Positions 44,723 to 53,826 of a stretch of DNA of 64,000 bases are shown here, one piece after another; position 1 is the stretch's first letter; each line of letters begins with the position of its first letter. The stretch covers positions 111,274-175,273 of the forward strand of contig NZ_QJJL01000004.1 in assembly GCF_003201935.1 (NCBI RefSeq), read 5' to 3'. The DNA comes from Loktanella sp. PT4BL (GTDB lineage: Bacteria; Pseudomonadota; Alphaproteobacteria; Rhodobacterales; Rhodobacteraceae). Under the pieces are notes generated by a model that did no database searches, was not told the origin of the DNA, and saw nothing but the letters and a program-made list of their open reading frames with translations. A program made the translations under genes and the position numbers.

Positions 44723-45744
44723 CAGTCGGTCCCAGTCGGTTTCCGAACACCTTTTGACGACACGTGGCCGAATGTATGACTGCCGAAATGCCCGTTTCTG
44801 TTTCGAACCAGCAGCACCGGAATATTTGCCTTTTCAAGCACGAAACGGGCGACGTCGCCGGTAGGCACGTCCAAATGCCCACTTTGCCCATGCGTCGCCA
44901 TGACGACAAAGTCGATATCTTCACGTGACATAGTGTCAATCAGGGACCGCCGCGCATCGCCGCTCTTGGAAACCTTGACTGAAACTGTCAGACCATTGTG
45001 CGCAATTCGTTTCTTGGTACGTTCAAGATACCCTTTGCCCGCTTTTGTGTTGAGACGGCGCACCTGATCGTGCAGATCCAGGGCCTCCTGTGAGGCCCCT
45101 GAGATCTCTGTCAGGCCAGTATCAGGCGGCACGTAACACAGCATCACTTCGGCTTTGTCAGCTTGCGCGATTTTGACTGCCATTGGGAGTGCAGATTCGG
45201 CGCGTGGCGACCCGTCCAGTGGCACCATAATCCGGCGATACGGTGTACCCGAGACGCCCGTGGCGGTGTCGGGGATCATCAGGACGGCAGCACTTTTTGA
45301 TATAAGAAGGGCCCAAGCCGTCTCGCCCAGATACCCGCCACCATCGCTGCGCGACCGCAATGAGGCCGCGATGTCGCCGGTCCGACTGTCCATCAATGAC
45401 TTGATTTGGCTAAAGCGTTCCCCTTCCAATAGTCTAACCCGGCAAGGCGCATCGTCGCCTAGAGATGTCTTGCTAAGACTGTCCAGCCGCTTCAGCGCCA
45501 GGTGCTTTTTGATATCCCAATCCACAGGATCAGTCGGACCGTCACCACCAGCCGTTTCACAAATGACTTGCAGCAGCTCCACGCTACCACCCAGCGCGCG
45601 GGCCACATGTTGCGCATGGTTGATGCTGGCCTCGCTGACATGCCCATCTTCGATAAAAACCAGAACGTCAGACGGTGCAATAGATGGTTTTGCGTTTGAA
45701 CGCTGGTCCTTGGTTACTGACAAACGGGGTTGCGATGAGGTCAT
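44722..45744 (-). CDS. Tandem universal stress protein (two UspA domains)
   Basis: The 340-residue cytoplasmic protein has two UspA domains. The first starts at SDVLVFIEDGHVSEASINHA; the second starts at YRRIMVPLDGSPRAESALPM and ends in FVVMATHGQSGHLDVPTGDV, with the ATP-binding G-2x-G-9x-G-(S/T)-type loop near the end. It is translationally coupled to the glucan synthase gene (TGATG overlap). An FNR-like box 169 bases upstream suggests low-oxygen induction. Such proteins protect cells in stress or starvation; the precise role is not visible. Confidence 0.9.
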   Translation of the reverse strand: MTSSQPRLSVTKDQRSNAKPSIAPSDVLVFIEDGHVSEASINHAQHVARALGGSVELLQVICETAGGDGPTDPVDWDIKKHLALKRLDSLSKTSLGDDAPCRVRLLEGERFSQIKSLMDSRTGDIAASLRSRSDGGGYLGETAWALLISKSAAVLMIPDTATGVSGTPYRRIMVPLDGSPRAESALPMAVKIAQADKAEVMLCYVPPDTGLTEISGASQEALDLHDQVRRLNTKAGKGYLERTKKRIAHNGLTVSVKVSKSGDARRSLIDTMSREDIDFVVMATHGQSGHLDVPTGDVARFVLEKANIPVLLVRNRNGHFGSHTFGHVSSKGVRKPTGTD

Positions 45745-45912
45745 CTTTTTGCGAGTCCTTTATGAACGGGCATCCAGCATTAACTAGGCGCATCCAACCC
45801 TGCAGGATCGCCGAAACACTGCTCCTGCGAACAAGACCTCAATGACAGATCATTGCGGACTGGTAATATGCGAGCGGGCAGAAGCAAAATAGACCAACGC
45901 ACATTCCGCAGA

Positions 45913-45926
45913 TTGATTATTGTCAA
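45913..45926. promoter_or_regulatory. FNR-type box upstream of the stress-protein/glucan-synthase operon
   Basis: TTGATTATTGTCAA matches the consensus at nine of ten positions. It lies about 170 bases before the stress-protein start and about 105 bases from the stop of the small gene at 46031. The long distance makes the target less certain. Confidence 0.55.
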
Positions 45927-46030
45927 TTCGCTAGTGTCAGGAACCTCGGGTTTTGATGGAAACGCGTTGGCTGCCCGCGCCGAACGGATGCAACCGCCAT
46001 CTAGACCCCAAAAAAGCGCCTCTTGCGGCG

Positions 46031-46297
46031 CTAGACGGTTCCCTTGATCTTCCAGAGCTCGCGCAGCTGCGTAACCACATTATCCGGGATCCGGAAATAA
46101 CGGCCAATTTCTGCGTCTGTCAGACCCAGATCGGAAAGTGCCTCAAGGCATCTTTTGGGCGTTGGTCCGAGCGTGTGAACATATTTTTGCAGCTCACTGG
46201 TCAGCTCGGCGTGCGTAGCCAAAGTACCAGACGACAAAGCCTTCCTACCGTGTCCGAACATACGGACGAGATCACTCACAATATCTTTGTCACTCAT
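46031..46297 (-). CDS. Small helical hypothetical protein
   Basis: The 88-residue protein (MSDKDIVSDLVRMFGHGRKA onward) ends in LGLTDAEIGRYFRIPDNVVT, which looks like a helix-turn-helix. The ATG at 46297 is chosen over an in-frame TTG at 46309. It is transcribed toward the stress-protein gene, so it may be part of the same low-oxygen set. It could be a small DNA-binding protein. Confidence 0.6.
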   Translation of the reverse strand: MSDKDIVSDLVRMFGHGRKALSSGTLATHAELTSELQKYVHTLGPTPKRCLEALSDLGLTDAEIGRYFRIPDNVVTQLRELWKIKGTV

Positions 46298-46366
46298 GTT
46301 GGGCGCCAAACTCCGTGCATGAAAACAGAATGACTAAGACTGGTAACGGAAAAATATTTAAGCCGA

Positions 46367-46380
46367 CTGATCTGGGTCAA
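46367..46380. promoter_or_regulatory. Weak FNR-like dyad between divergent genes
   Basis: CTGATCTGGGTCAA matches the FNR consensus at eight of ten positions. It lies 118 bases before the fusion-protein start and 70 bases before the divergent small gene. Confidence 0.4.
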
Positions 46381-46497
46381 TTCCCGAAACTCAATTCTGC
46401 AAACCGGCATGGATGCGCTGATTGGCTGCTTTTGACTGAGGCCCTGAATTGATGAATCTCAATGTGTCGGTCTTGCCTGCATTGCAACGTGCGCCGC

Positions 46498-49140
46498 ATG
46501 GAAAACATCATACAAAGATTCGCTGGAAGAGAAGACGCTGGCCGCAAGCTTGGCGAAATCCTTGTTCAGCTCGAACTAGATCATCCGCTTGTATATGCAT
46601 TGCCGCGCGGGGGTGTCCCCGTCGCGGTCAAGGTCGCGAAAATGCTTGGCGCACCGCTTGATCTGCTTCTGGTACGCAAGATCGGGGCGCCCCGAAACCC
46701 GGAAGTCGCACTTGGCGCGATTGTCGAAGGCGCAAACAGCGAAGTTGTCATCAATGAAGATGTGCGGCGTATGTCTGGTGCGGATGATGCCTATCTGAAC
46801 AAAGCAATAGCCGATCAAAGGGCCGAACTCGCCCGCCGCAAGGCAATTTATCTGGGCGATCGCCCACGTCTTGATCCGGCTGGCCGGACTGTCATTATTG
46901 TGGATGACGGATTGGCAACAGGCGCCACAATGAAGGCCGCGCTGATCGGCTTGAAACGCAGTGCCCCCGCGCGGATCGTCGTTGCATTGCCCGTCGCACC
47001 AAAAACGGCACTGGACGAAATCTCGGATCAGGCCGATGATGTCATTTGCCTGCATCCCGCCACTGCGTTCAGGGGTGTCGGTGGTTTCTACCGCGATTTC
47101 CATCAACTGTCAGATACCGAAACGGTGTCTCTAATTGATCAGATCACGGCACCGACCCAAAACACCGGCCAGAAGGGCCAGATGCACAAACGGCAGGTCG
47201 CGATACCGCCGCTGGAGCTGGTGGGTAATCTGACCGTACCTCCTGACCCGCGCGGAATTGTTGTGTTTGCCCACGGCAGCGGATCCAGCAGGCTGAGCCC
47301 GCGCAATACCTATGTTGCAGAACAGCTAAACAAACAAGGGTTTGCGACACTCCTTTTTGATTTGTTGACGCCCCGAGAGGGTCTGGACAGACGCAATGTC
47401 TTCGATATCCCGCTGCTGGCTGACCGTGTCATTGAGGCTTGCATATGGGTCGCCTCGGAACCCGATATTGCAGATTTGCCGCTTGGTTTTTTTGGGGCCA
47501 GTACCGGTGCGGCTGCGGCACTTGTTGCTGCCGCCGAATTGAACGGCAGAATTGCTGCCGTCGTTTCACGCGGCGGACGCCCCGATATGGCGATGGATCA
47601 TTTGCCGATGGTGACCAGCCCGACACTGCTGATCGTGGGCAGTCTGGATCACGACGTTATCAGGTTGAACGAAGCAGCCCTTGCCGCGCTGACCTGCACG
47701 AAAGGTCTGGAAATCGTCACTGGTGCCGGACATCTTTTCGAAGAGCGTGGCACATTGGACAAGGCTATTGATCTGGCCGCGAACTGGTTCAAATCGCATC
47801 TTGTACCGACCCCCGTCCGACCTATCGCACCACCAGAGCGCCCTACCGCGCCTGCAATCCTGCGTGACGCAGCGGAGCCGCTACCCGAAATCACCGATCC
47901 CGACTTCGCAAAAGCCTTTGACCGCTTTGGGTCGAAGCGTGTCGTACTGCTGGGCGAGGCATCTCATGGCACGTCAGAGTTTTATCGCGCACGGGCCGCG
48001 ATCACCCGCCGCCTTATCGAAGAGCACGGGTTTTCAATTGTCGCGGTTGAGGCCGATTGGCCCGATGCTGCAGCGGTAGATCGTGACATCCGGCTCAAGC
48101 CGCACCGGCCGATCCTCTCTGCGCCTTTCCAACGCTTTCCCACATGGATGTGGCGCAACGCCGAATTTGATGAATTCACGCGGTTTTTGCAGAACCACAA
48201 CAGTACGAAAGAGGCCGAAGATCGTGTCGGGTTCTACGGCCTCGATTTGTATAACATGAATGCGTCGATCGCGGCTGTTCTTGCCTATCTTGACCGCGTT
48301 GACGAAACAGCGGCAGCAGTCGCCCGTTCGCGGTATGGATGTTTGCTGGCGTGGTCGAATGACCCTGTCGCTTACGGCCGCGCAGCATTGACGCCTGGCT
48401 TTAGTGTCTGCGAAAAACCGGTCCTGCAAATTCTGTCCGATCTGTTCAAAAAGCAACTGGCTTATTCCAGTAAGGATGGCGAACAATTCTTTGACGCTAC
48501 GCAGAACGCGCGACTTGTTGCTTCGGCCGAGAAATACTACCGGATAATGTATTACGGATCGCACCTGTCTTGGAACCTGCGTGACCAGCATATGTTCCAG
48601 ACACTCCGTCATATTCTGGCCCATGCCGGACCGGACAAAAAGGCGGTCGTCTGGGCGCATAATTCCCATATTGGCGATGCACGCCACACAGACATGGGCC
48701 GCACACGCGGAGAATTGAACATCGGCCAGCTTTGCCGTGAGGAATACGGAAATGCAGCCGCATTGATCGGGTTTGGGACGGCATCGGGTACAGTGGCTGC
48801 CGCGTCTGAATGGGACGCACCGATGGAAACCAAGGATATCCGCCCGCCCCGTCCCGACAGCTATGAGGCGCTTTGCCATGATGTCGGGCATGCGCGGTTC
48901 CTTTGGGATTTCCGATCCGACCGCTCTGGCCCTCTCAACGAACTTCTAAGCAAACCAAGATTAGAGCGGTATATCGGCGTAATCTATCGCCCTGAAACCG
49001 AACGTGCGAGCCACTACAGCCCTGCGATCCTGCCTGATCAATATGACGCTTTCGTCTGGTTTGACAAAACACAGGCGATCACTCCGCTGCCGACCCTGAC
49101 AAATACGACCGAAGACGAAACCTATCCTTTCGGCCTGTGA
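46498..49140 (+). CDS. Three-domain fusion: phosphoribosyltransferase, alpha/beta hydrolase, erythromycin esterase-like
   Basis: The 880-residue protein joins three domains. A PRTase (about residues 1-215) has the PRPP loop in IIVDDGLATGATMKAAL near residue 134. A dienelactone-hydrolase-type domain (about 225-430) has FAHGSGSS and the nucleophile elbow FGASTGAA. An erythromycin esterase-like domain (about 450-880) has LLGEASHGTSEFYR, VAVEADWPDAA and VWAHNSHIGDARHTDMG, with the catalytic Glu/His set intact. The ATG at 46498 begins the PRTase core; a TTG at 46462 would add 12 residues. Fusions of these parts are known but the joint reaction is not. It heads the run of heat-shock genes. Confidence 0.85.
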   Translation: MENIIQRFAGREDAGRKLGEILVQLELDHPLVYALPRGGVPVAVKVAKMLGAPLDLLLVRKIGAPRNPEVALGAIVEGANSEVVINEDVRRMSGADDAYLNKAIADQRAELARRKAIYLGDRPRLDPAGRTVIIVDDGLATGATMKAALIGLKRSAPARIVVALPVAPKTALDEISDQADDVICLHPATAFRGVGGFYRDFHQLSDTETVSLIDQITAPTQNTGQKGQMHKRQVAIPPLELVGNLTVPPDPRGIVVFAHGSGSSRLSPRNTYVAEQLNKQGFATLLFDLLTPREGLDRRNVFDIPLLADRVIEACIWVASEPDIADLPLGFFGASTGAAAALVAAAELNGRIAAVVSRGGRPDMAMDHLPMVTSPTLLIVGSLDHDVIRLNEAALAALTCTKGLEIVTGAGHLFEERGTLDKAIDLAANWFKSHLVPTPVRPIAPPERPTAPAILRDAAEPLPEITDPDFAKAFDRFGSKRVVLLGEASHGTSEFYRARAAITRRLIEEHGFSIVAVEADWPDAAAVDRDIRLKPHRPILSAPFQRFPTWMWRNAEFDEFTRFLQNHNSTKEAEDRVGFYGLDLYNMNASIAAVLAYLDRVDETAAAVARSRYGCLLAWSNDPVAYGRAALTPGFSVCEKPVLQILSDLFKKQLAYSSKDGEQFFDATQNARLVASAEKYYRIMYYGSHLSWNLRDQHMFQTLRHILAHAGPDKKAVVWAHNSHIGDARHTDMGRTRGELNIGQLCREEYGNAAALIGFGTASGTVAAASEWDAPMETKDIRPPRPDSYEALCHDVGHARFLWDFRSDRSGPLNELLSKPRLERYIGVIYRPETERASHYSPAILPDQYDAFVWFDKTQAITPLPTLTNTTEDETYPFGL

Positions 49141-49183
49141 TGACGCGCAGCAACCGCCACTACAAATGAAAAGGAGTACTGCA

Positions 49184-49627
49184 ATGCTACAAACAACTTT
49201 TTCTCCAATGCGCACAATGGACCCGTTTGCGGACATGCGCAGGATGCAAAGTGCGATGAACCGCCTGTTCGACGGCACACGCACTGCAGGTCAGCCCGCG
49301 ACATACCCGGCAGTCAACTTCTGGGCTGGTGAAAACAGCGTTTTGATGACGAGTGAACTGCCAGGTCTGACAGAAGACAACATCGAACTGACCGTTCAGG
49401 ACACGACGCTGTCAATCCGCGCCAACTTCCCCGAACCCGAAACAGGTGATGATCTCGTCTGGCACCGCCGTGAACGGGTAGAGGGAGCGTTCTTGCGCAC
49501 AATCGAACTACCGTTCCGTGTCGACCCCGAGCGCGTGGATGCCCGCTTTGAAAACGGCGTGCTTACGGTCGAAATGCAGCGTCCTGACGCCGACAAGCCA
49601 AAACACATCAAAATCAAAGCATCCTGA
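49184..49627 (+). CDS. Small heat-shock protein Hsp20, copy 1
   Basis: The 147-residue alpha-crystallin chaperone has the domain core (LMTSELPGLTEDNIELTVQD) and the conserved end FENGVLTVEMQRPDADKPK with IKIKAS. It holds unfolding proteins. The start at 49184 follows AAGGAG. It is the first of three Hsp20 genes in a row. Confidence 0.93.
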   Translation: MLQTTFSPMRTMDPFADMRRMQSAMNRLFDGTRTAGQPATYPAVNFWAGENSVLMTSELPGLTEDNIELTVQDTTLSIRANFPEPETGDDLVWHRRERVEGAFLRTIELPFRVDPERVDARFENGVLTVEMQRPDADKPKHIKIKAS

Positions 49628-49651
49628 AGTCACACTTGAAAGGAGAACATC

Positions 49652-50053
49652 ATGGCACAGGAACTGGCCACACAAGAAACAAGCGATATTGCCACCACGA
49701 ATGGCGATGCAAATCGCCGCGCGATGGCGTTCACGCCCGCTGTCGATATCTTTGAACGTGACGACACCACGGTAATCGTGGCCGATATGCCGGGCGTGGC
49801 GCCCAATGACGTCGATGTGACGCTTGAAAGGCAGGTTCTGACATTGCGCGGCAAGGCCACGCCCTATGCACCCGAAGGCTATCGGGCACTGTCGTCCGAA
49901 TACCGCGTCGGCGACTACATCCGCGTCTTCACGCTGTCGGACGAAATTGATCAGGACAAGATCAATGCAGCATTCAAGAACGGGGTTCTCCGGCTTGAAC
50001 TGCCACGCTCAGCAGAAACCAAACCCAAGAAAATAACAGTAAAGGCAGCTTAA
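49652..50053 (+). CDS. Small heat-shock protein Hsp20, copy 2
   Basis: The 133-residue alpha-crystallin protein has VIVADMPGVAPNDVDVTLER as the domain start and FKNGVLRLELPRSAETKPKK at the end. It diverges clearly from copies 1 and 3, so the three may form mixed oligomers or act on different clients. An AAAGGAGAAC ribosome site precedes it, 24 bases after copy 1. Confidence 0.93.
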   Translation: MAQELATQETSDIATTNGDANRRAMAFTPAVDIFERDDTTVIVADMPGVAPNDVDVTLERQVLTLRGKATPYAPEGYRALSSEYRVGDYIRVFTLSDEIDQDKINAAFKNGVLRLELPRSAETKPKKITVKAA

Positions 50054-50097
50054 TCCGCCTTTGCGACAGATCAAACCAATTCACGGAGGACCAAAAA

Positions 50098-50607
50098 ATG
50101 CAAATCAGCGATCTAATCCCATGGGGTCGGCACAAGGACAAGACCCCTTCAGGCGAAGGCAATGACAGTACCAATCCCCTGGTTTCACTGCAACGGGACA
50201 TCAACCATGTGTTCGAGGATTTCTGGCACAAGGTTGAAAATGGCTGGACCGGACGCCGCGATACAATGGGTATGTTCGGCCCCAGCACCGACATCACCGA
50301 GACAGACAAAAATGTGGACGTGTCAGTCGAACTGCCCGGTATGACACAGGATGACATCGACATCTCCCTGTCGCATGACGCCTTAACCATACGCGGCGAG
50401 AAGAAGGTCGAGCACGAAGAAGAACGCAAGGGTGTCTATATGTCCGAACGCTCTTACGGGTCCTTCTATCGCACTGTCCCGTTGCCAGCGGGCGTTGACG
50501 CCGACAAAGCCGACGCAACCTTCAAGAACGGCGTTCTGACAATCAGCTTGCCCAAAACGCCCGAAGCGCAGGCCAAAATCAAACACATACCTGTCAAGGC
50601 AGCATGA
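50098..50607 (+). CDS. Small heat-shock protein Hsp20, copy 3
   Basis: The 169-residue alpha-crystallin protein has a longer N-terminal arm than the other two (LIPWGRHKDKTPSGEGNDST). The domain core is VSVELPGMTQDDIDISLSHD and the end is FKNGVLTISLPKTPEAQAKI. CACGGAGGACC precedes it. A stable hairpin follows its stop codon. Confidence 0.93.
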   Translation: MQISDLIPWGRHKDKTPSGEGNDSTNPLVSLQRDINHVFEDFWHKVENGWTGRRDTMGMFGPSTDITETDKNVDVSVELPGMTQDDIDISLSHDALTIRGEKKVEHEEERKGVYMSERSYGSFYRTVPLPAGVDADKADATFKNGVLTISLPKTPEAQAKIKHIPVKAA

Positions 50608-50610
50608 CAC

Positions 50611-50640
50611 TGCAGGGGCCGGGTATCCCTGGCCCCCGCA
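50611..50640 (+). terminator. Stable hairpin between Hsp20 and HtrA genes
   Basis: TGCAGGGGCC (50611-50620) and GGCCCCCGCA (50631-50640) pair at nine of ten positions, and inner GGG/CCC extend the stem. No U-run follows. It may stabilise the upstream mRNA or reduce readthrough into htrA. Confidence 0.55.
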
Positions 50641-50664
50641 TACGGATTGAAACGGAGACAAGAG

Positions 50665-52068
50665 ATGCGCGCTGTACTTCCTCGCTTCCGTCACGCCTTT
50701 GTTGCGATCTGGATTGCGACGCTGACCGTCACGTCACCAGCCATTGCACAAACAGCTGACAGACCGTTGTTTCTCAATGACGACGGGTTGCCTACATTGG
50801 CGCCCTTGTTGGCCGAAGTGACCCCCGCTGTCGTAAATGTATCCGTTGAAAGCCTCCAGACACTCGACATGAACCCGCTCTTCAATGATCCGTTTTTCCG
50901 ACGGTTTTTCGACATGCAACCGATGCCCCAGCAGCCCCGGCAACGCCGCCAGATGAGCGCGGGATCGGGTGTTATCATTGATGCGGATGAGGGATACGTC
51001 TTGACCAATTCCCATGTCGTCGAAAACGGTGAGCGGATTCTCGTGACGCTGAAAGACCAGCGCCAGTTTGAGGCGGAAATGATCGGCAATGACCCAGGAA
51101 CGGATATTGCCCTGCTCAAGATTGAGGCCAGCGGATTAACGGCCCTTGATCTGGGCGATAGCGACAGATTGGAAGTAGGCGACTATGTTCTGGCGATCGG
51201 AAATCCGTTCGGCCTGGGCCAAACGGTGACATCCGGCATCATCAGCGCATTGGGTCGCAGCGGGCTGAACATCGAAGGTTACGAGGATTTCATTCAAACC
51301 GATGCCTCGATCAATCCCGGCAATTCGGGCGGCGCATTGGTAACACTGAACGGTCAATTGGTTGGCATCAATACAGCGATTATCGCGCCATCCGGCGGCA
51401 ATGTCGGTATTGGTTTCGCCGTGCCCGTGAATATGGCAGAAGCGGTTGTTGACCAGCTTATCAAATTTGGTGAGGTCCAGCGCGGCCAACTTGGTGTCAG
51501 GGTGCAGGATTTCACCCCTGACCTCGCCGAAGCTTTAGGCATGGACACAGGTGTCGGTGCCGTAATCACGCAGGTTGAACCCGGAAGTGCGGCAGAAGAG
51601 GCGCAAATGCAGGCCGGTGATCTGATCGTTGCGGTTGATGGTCGCCCTGTGGTTGGTGCAGCCGATCTGCGGAGTCAGATCGGGCTGAGACGGATCGGTG
51701 CTCAGATCGAAATCGGTATTCTGCGCGACGGTGAACAAATTGAAATTACAGTAACATTGCGCGAGGGCGGCCAAACGCACACACGCCAGACCGACCGCGG
51801 ATTTGATCAGCTTTCAGGTGCCTATCTGCGCGATCTTGCGCCGGATGATCCGCTTTTTGGTGATGTATCCGGCGTCATCGTCGCCCAAGTGGATGCCGAC
51901 AGCCGCGCGGCACGCTCGGGACTGCAGGCGGGTGATGTCATCTTGGCTGTGAACCGCGTTGCCGTGGGATCAGTCGCCGAACTGCGCGAAGAATCGGCGG
52001 CCGTCAAAGGGGCTCTGGCACTCACGATCCAACGCGGAACAGCCCGTGTTTTCCTGCTGATCCGGTGA
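50665..52068 (+). CDS. Periplasmic serine protease/chaperone of HtrA/DegP family
   Basis: The 467-residue exported protease has a signal peptide (FVAIWIATLTVTSPAIAQTA). The catalytic triad is His (TNSHVVENG, about residue 117), Asp (DPGTDIALLKIE, about 146) and Ser (NPGNSGGAL, about 221). Two PDZ domains follow (GQLGVRVQDF and SGLQAGDVILAVN regions). It degrades or refolds damaged envelope proteins. The start at 50665 follows CGGAGAC. It fits the stress cluster. Confidence 0.93.
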   Translation: MRAVLPRFRHAFVAIWIATLTVTSPAIAQTADRPLFLNDDGLPTLAPLLAEVTPAVVNVSVESLQTLDMNPLFNDPFFRRFFDMQPMPQQPRQRRQMSAGSGVIIDADEGYVLTNSHVVENGERILVTLKDQRQFEAEMIGNDPGTDIALLKIEASGLTALDLGDSDRLEVGDYVLAIGNPFGLGQTVTSGIISALGRSGLNIEGYEDFIQTDASINPGNSGGALVTLNGQLVGINTAIIAPSGGNVGIGFAVPVNMAEAVVDQLIKFGEVQRGQLGVRVQDFTPDLAEALGMDTGVGAVITQVEPGSAAEEAQMQAGDLIVAVDGRPVVGAADLRSQIGLRRIGAQIEIGILRDGEQIEITVTLREGGQTHTRQTDRGFDQLSGAYLRDLAPDDPLFGDVSGVIVAQVDADSRAARSGLQAGDVILAVNRVAVGSVAELREESAAVKGALALTIQRGTARVFLLIR

Positions 52069-52096
52069 TCGCTAAACTTCAAGAAAGGACCCTGTC

Positions 52097-52639
52097 ATGG
52101 ACAAGGACGAAACCAAGCGCGAAGACCACCGCGATGACACCCACACGGCGGTCCCGGACCCGAAGATCGCATTGGAAGAGCTGACAGACAAATGGAAACG
52201 CGCGCTCGCTGACGCAGAAAACGCCCGCAAACGCGCGGATCGTGCACGTGTTGAAGGGCACGACTATGGCGTCGCGGTCGCGGTTGAAGCCCTTGCCCCG
52301 GCATATGACGCGGTCTGTCGCGCGATTGAGGCTGGTCATGCCGGCCCTGACGCGGAAACCCCCCAAATCGTCGCGCATTTGGAAGGCCTGAACAGCATCA
52401 GATCCGCGTTCGAAACCGGGCTGAAGGCGCTTGGGGTCAGGACCATCGCGCCGAAAAACACGCCGTTTGATCCAATGCTGCACGAAGCCATGCAAATCGA
52501 AGAAACAGACCGGACCAAAGCAGGCGAAGTTCTTGTTCTGCATCGTCCCGGGCTGGCGATTGGAAAACGACTGATCCGACCCGCCCATGTGACCGTCAGC
52601 GCAAGCCCAAGTAGAACCGTGAAAGATGAGAGCTCTTGA
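52097..52639 (+). CDS. grpE: GrpE nucleotide exchange factor
   Basis: The 180-residue DnaK cochaperone has an N-terminal coiled coil (LEELTDKWKRALADAENARK RADRAR read in two parts) and a C-terminal beta-domain (NTPFDPMLHEAMQIEETDRT, then VLVLHRPGLAIGKRLIRPA). No dnaK gene is adjacent, so it either serves the main DnaK or a distant copy. It is a second grpE in most likelihood, since the main copy usually lies near hrcA. GAAAGGA precedes the start. It is convergent with galU. Confidence 0.88.
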   Translation: MDKDETKREDHRDDTHTAVPDPKIALEELTDKWKRALADAENARKRADRARVEGHDYGVAVAVEALAPAYDAVCRAIEAGHAGPDAETPQIVAHLEGLNSIRSAFETGLKALGVRTIAPKNTPFDPMLHEAMQIEETDRTKAGEVLVLHRPGLAIGKRLIRPAHVTVSASPSRTVKDESS

Positions 52640-52664
52640 TGGGTCGGCAGCGTCACCTGCGGGG

Positions 52665-53549
52665 CTAGTAATCACCGGATGTCTGAAAGGCTGCAAGGAC
52701 CTCGGTATATGCCGGATCCTTGTGGGCCATAAACAGTGTCGCCGCCAGCATTCCTTGCTTGGAGCCACAATCAAACCGACGCCCCGAGAAGCGAAAGCCG
52801 GCAATTCCGGCCTTTCTGCCACTTTGTGCAATCGCATCGGTCAACTGGATCTCACCGCCAACACCCGGGGCCTGGTGGGCAAGCGCGTCGAAGATGATGG
52901 GGTCAAGGATATAGCGCCCAACAACCGCCATCTGCGATGGGGCCTTGTCAGGTGCTGGCTTTTCGACAATCCCGTCGGATAGGACAAAGTGCCCCTCTTG
53001 CGAGGTGACAGACAGAATGCCGTATTGCCCTGTCAGCGCTTTCGGCACTTCCATGACTGCAATCAGATGTCCCGCCTTGTCGCGATCATAGGCATTGACC
53101 ATCTCGCGCAGGCATCCCGGCTCGCCAAGGATCAGGTCATCAGGCAAGATGACTGCCACAGGGCCGTCCAGCAGATGTGGTCGCGCGCATGCGACCGCAT
53201 CACCCAAACCACGTGGTTCAGGTTGATTCACGAATATGATCTCGCACGTGCGGGTGTCCAGCGCCGCGGCTTGCAGTTGATATGCCAGTTCAGGTTTGCC
53301 GTGATGGGTCAAAGTCATCCGCAACTGGGTGTCATCCAAAACGTAATGCTTAATGGCTGCCTTTGATGGATGGCTGACAAATATCATTCTATCCACTTCG
53401 GCTTCGCGTGCCTCGTCTATCGCATATTGGATCAACGGTGTGTCGATGACGGGAAGCAGTTCCTTTGGCGTTCCTTTGGTTGCCGGCATAAATCTTGTAC
53501 CCAGGCCGGCCACAGGAAAGATCACTGTTCGTACCTTTGATTGTGTCAT
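52665..53549 (-). CDS. galU: UTP-glucose-1-phosphate uridylyltransferase
   Basis: The 294-residue cytoplasmic enzyme makes UDP-glucose from UTP and glucose 1-phosphate. The nucleotidyltransferase motif is VFPVAGLGTRFMPATKG-like (seen as VIFPVAGLGTRFMPATKGTP), with the catalytic lysine in PKELLPVIDTPLIQYAIDEA. Later motifs are GLGDAVACA, VILPDDLIL and GEIQLTDAI. The start at 53549 follows GGGAGG; a longer frame from 53567 lacks a site. UDP-glucose is the donor for the cyclic glucan synthase in this window. Confidence 0.93.
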   Translation of the reverse strand: MTQSKVRTVIFPVAGLGTRFMPATKGTPKELLPVIDTPLIQYAIDEAREAEVDRMIFVSHPSKAAIKHYVLDDTQLRMTLTHHGKPELAYQLQAAALDTRTCEIIFVNQPEPRGLGDAVACARPHLLDGPVAVILPDDLILGEPGCLREMVNAYDRDKAGHLIAVMEVPKALTGQYGILSVTSQEGHFVLSDGIVEKPAPDKAPSQMAVVGRYILDPIIFDALAHQAPGVGGEIQLTDAIAQSGRKAGIAGFRFSGRRFDCGSKQGMLAATLFMAHKDPAYTEVLAAFQTSGDY

Positions 53550-53669
53550 TGCCGAACCTCCCTGCAACTTGAATGATTTGGCTGCGATGCCGGTCAGACA
53601 CGAAACGCCTTACAGCCGACCTTCCGGCGGCCGTCAGGCTTCTTAGTGACCCGAAAAACCAAAGCCGGA

Positions 53670-53711
53670 TTGACTTATCTCAATGGTTGCTCCGGTTTTG
53701 ACAATGCTCAA
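53670..53711. promoter_or_regulatory. Two weak FNR-like dyads upstream of CFA synthase
   Basis: TTGACTTATCTCAA (53670-53683) and TTGACAATGCTCAA (53698-53711) each keep the TTGA and TCAA half-sites but differ at the inner positions. They are 28 bases apart and end about 115 bases before the CFA synthase start. Confidence 0.4.
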
Positions 53712-53826
53712 TTTGTGTTCTGGCGCAGGTGCTAAGTTCTGTGAATGTTCGCAGACAAAAAAGGAATAATCATGTGCTGCAGTTTGAGCCGGCCATTGTG
53801 GCCAGCCATCACGAGATGCCGATAGG

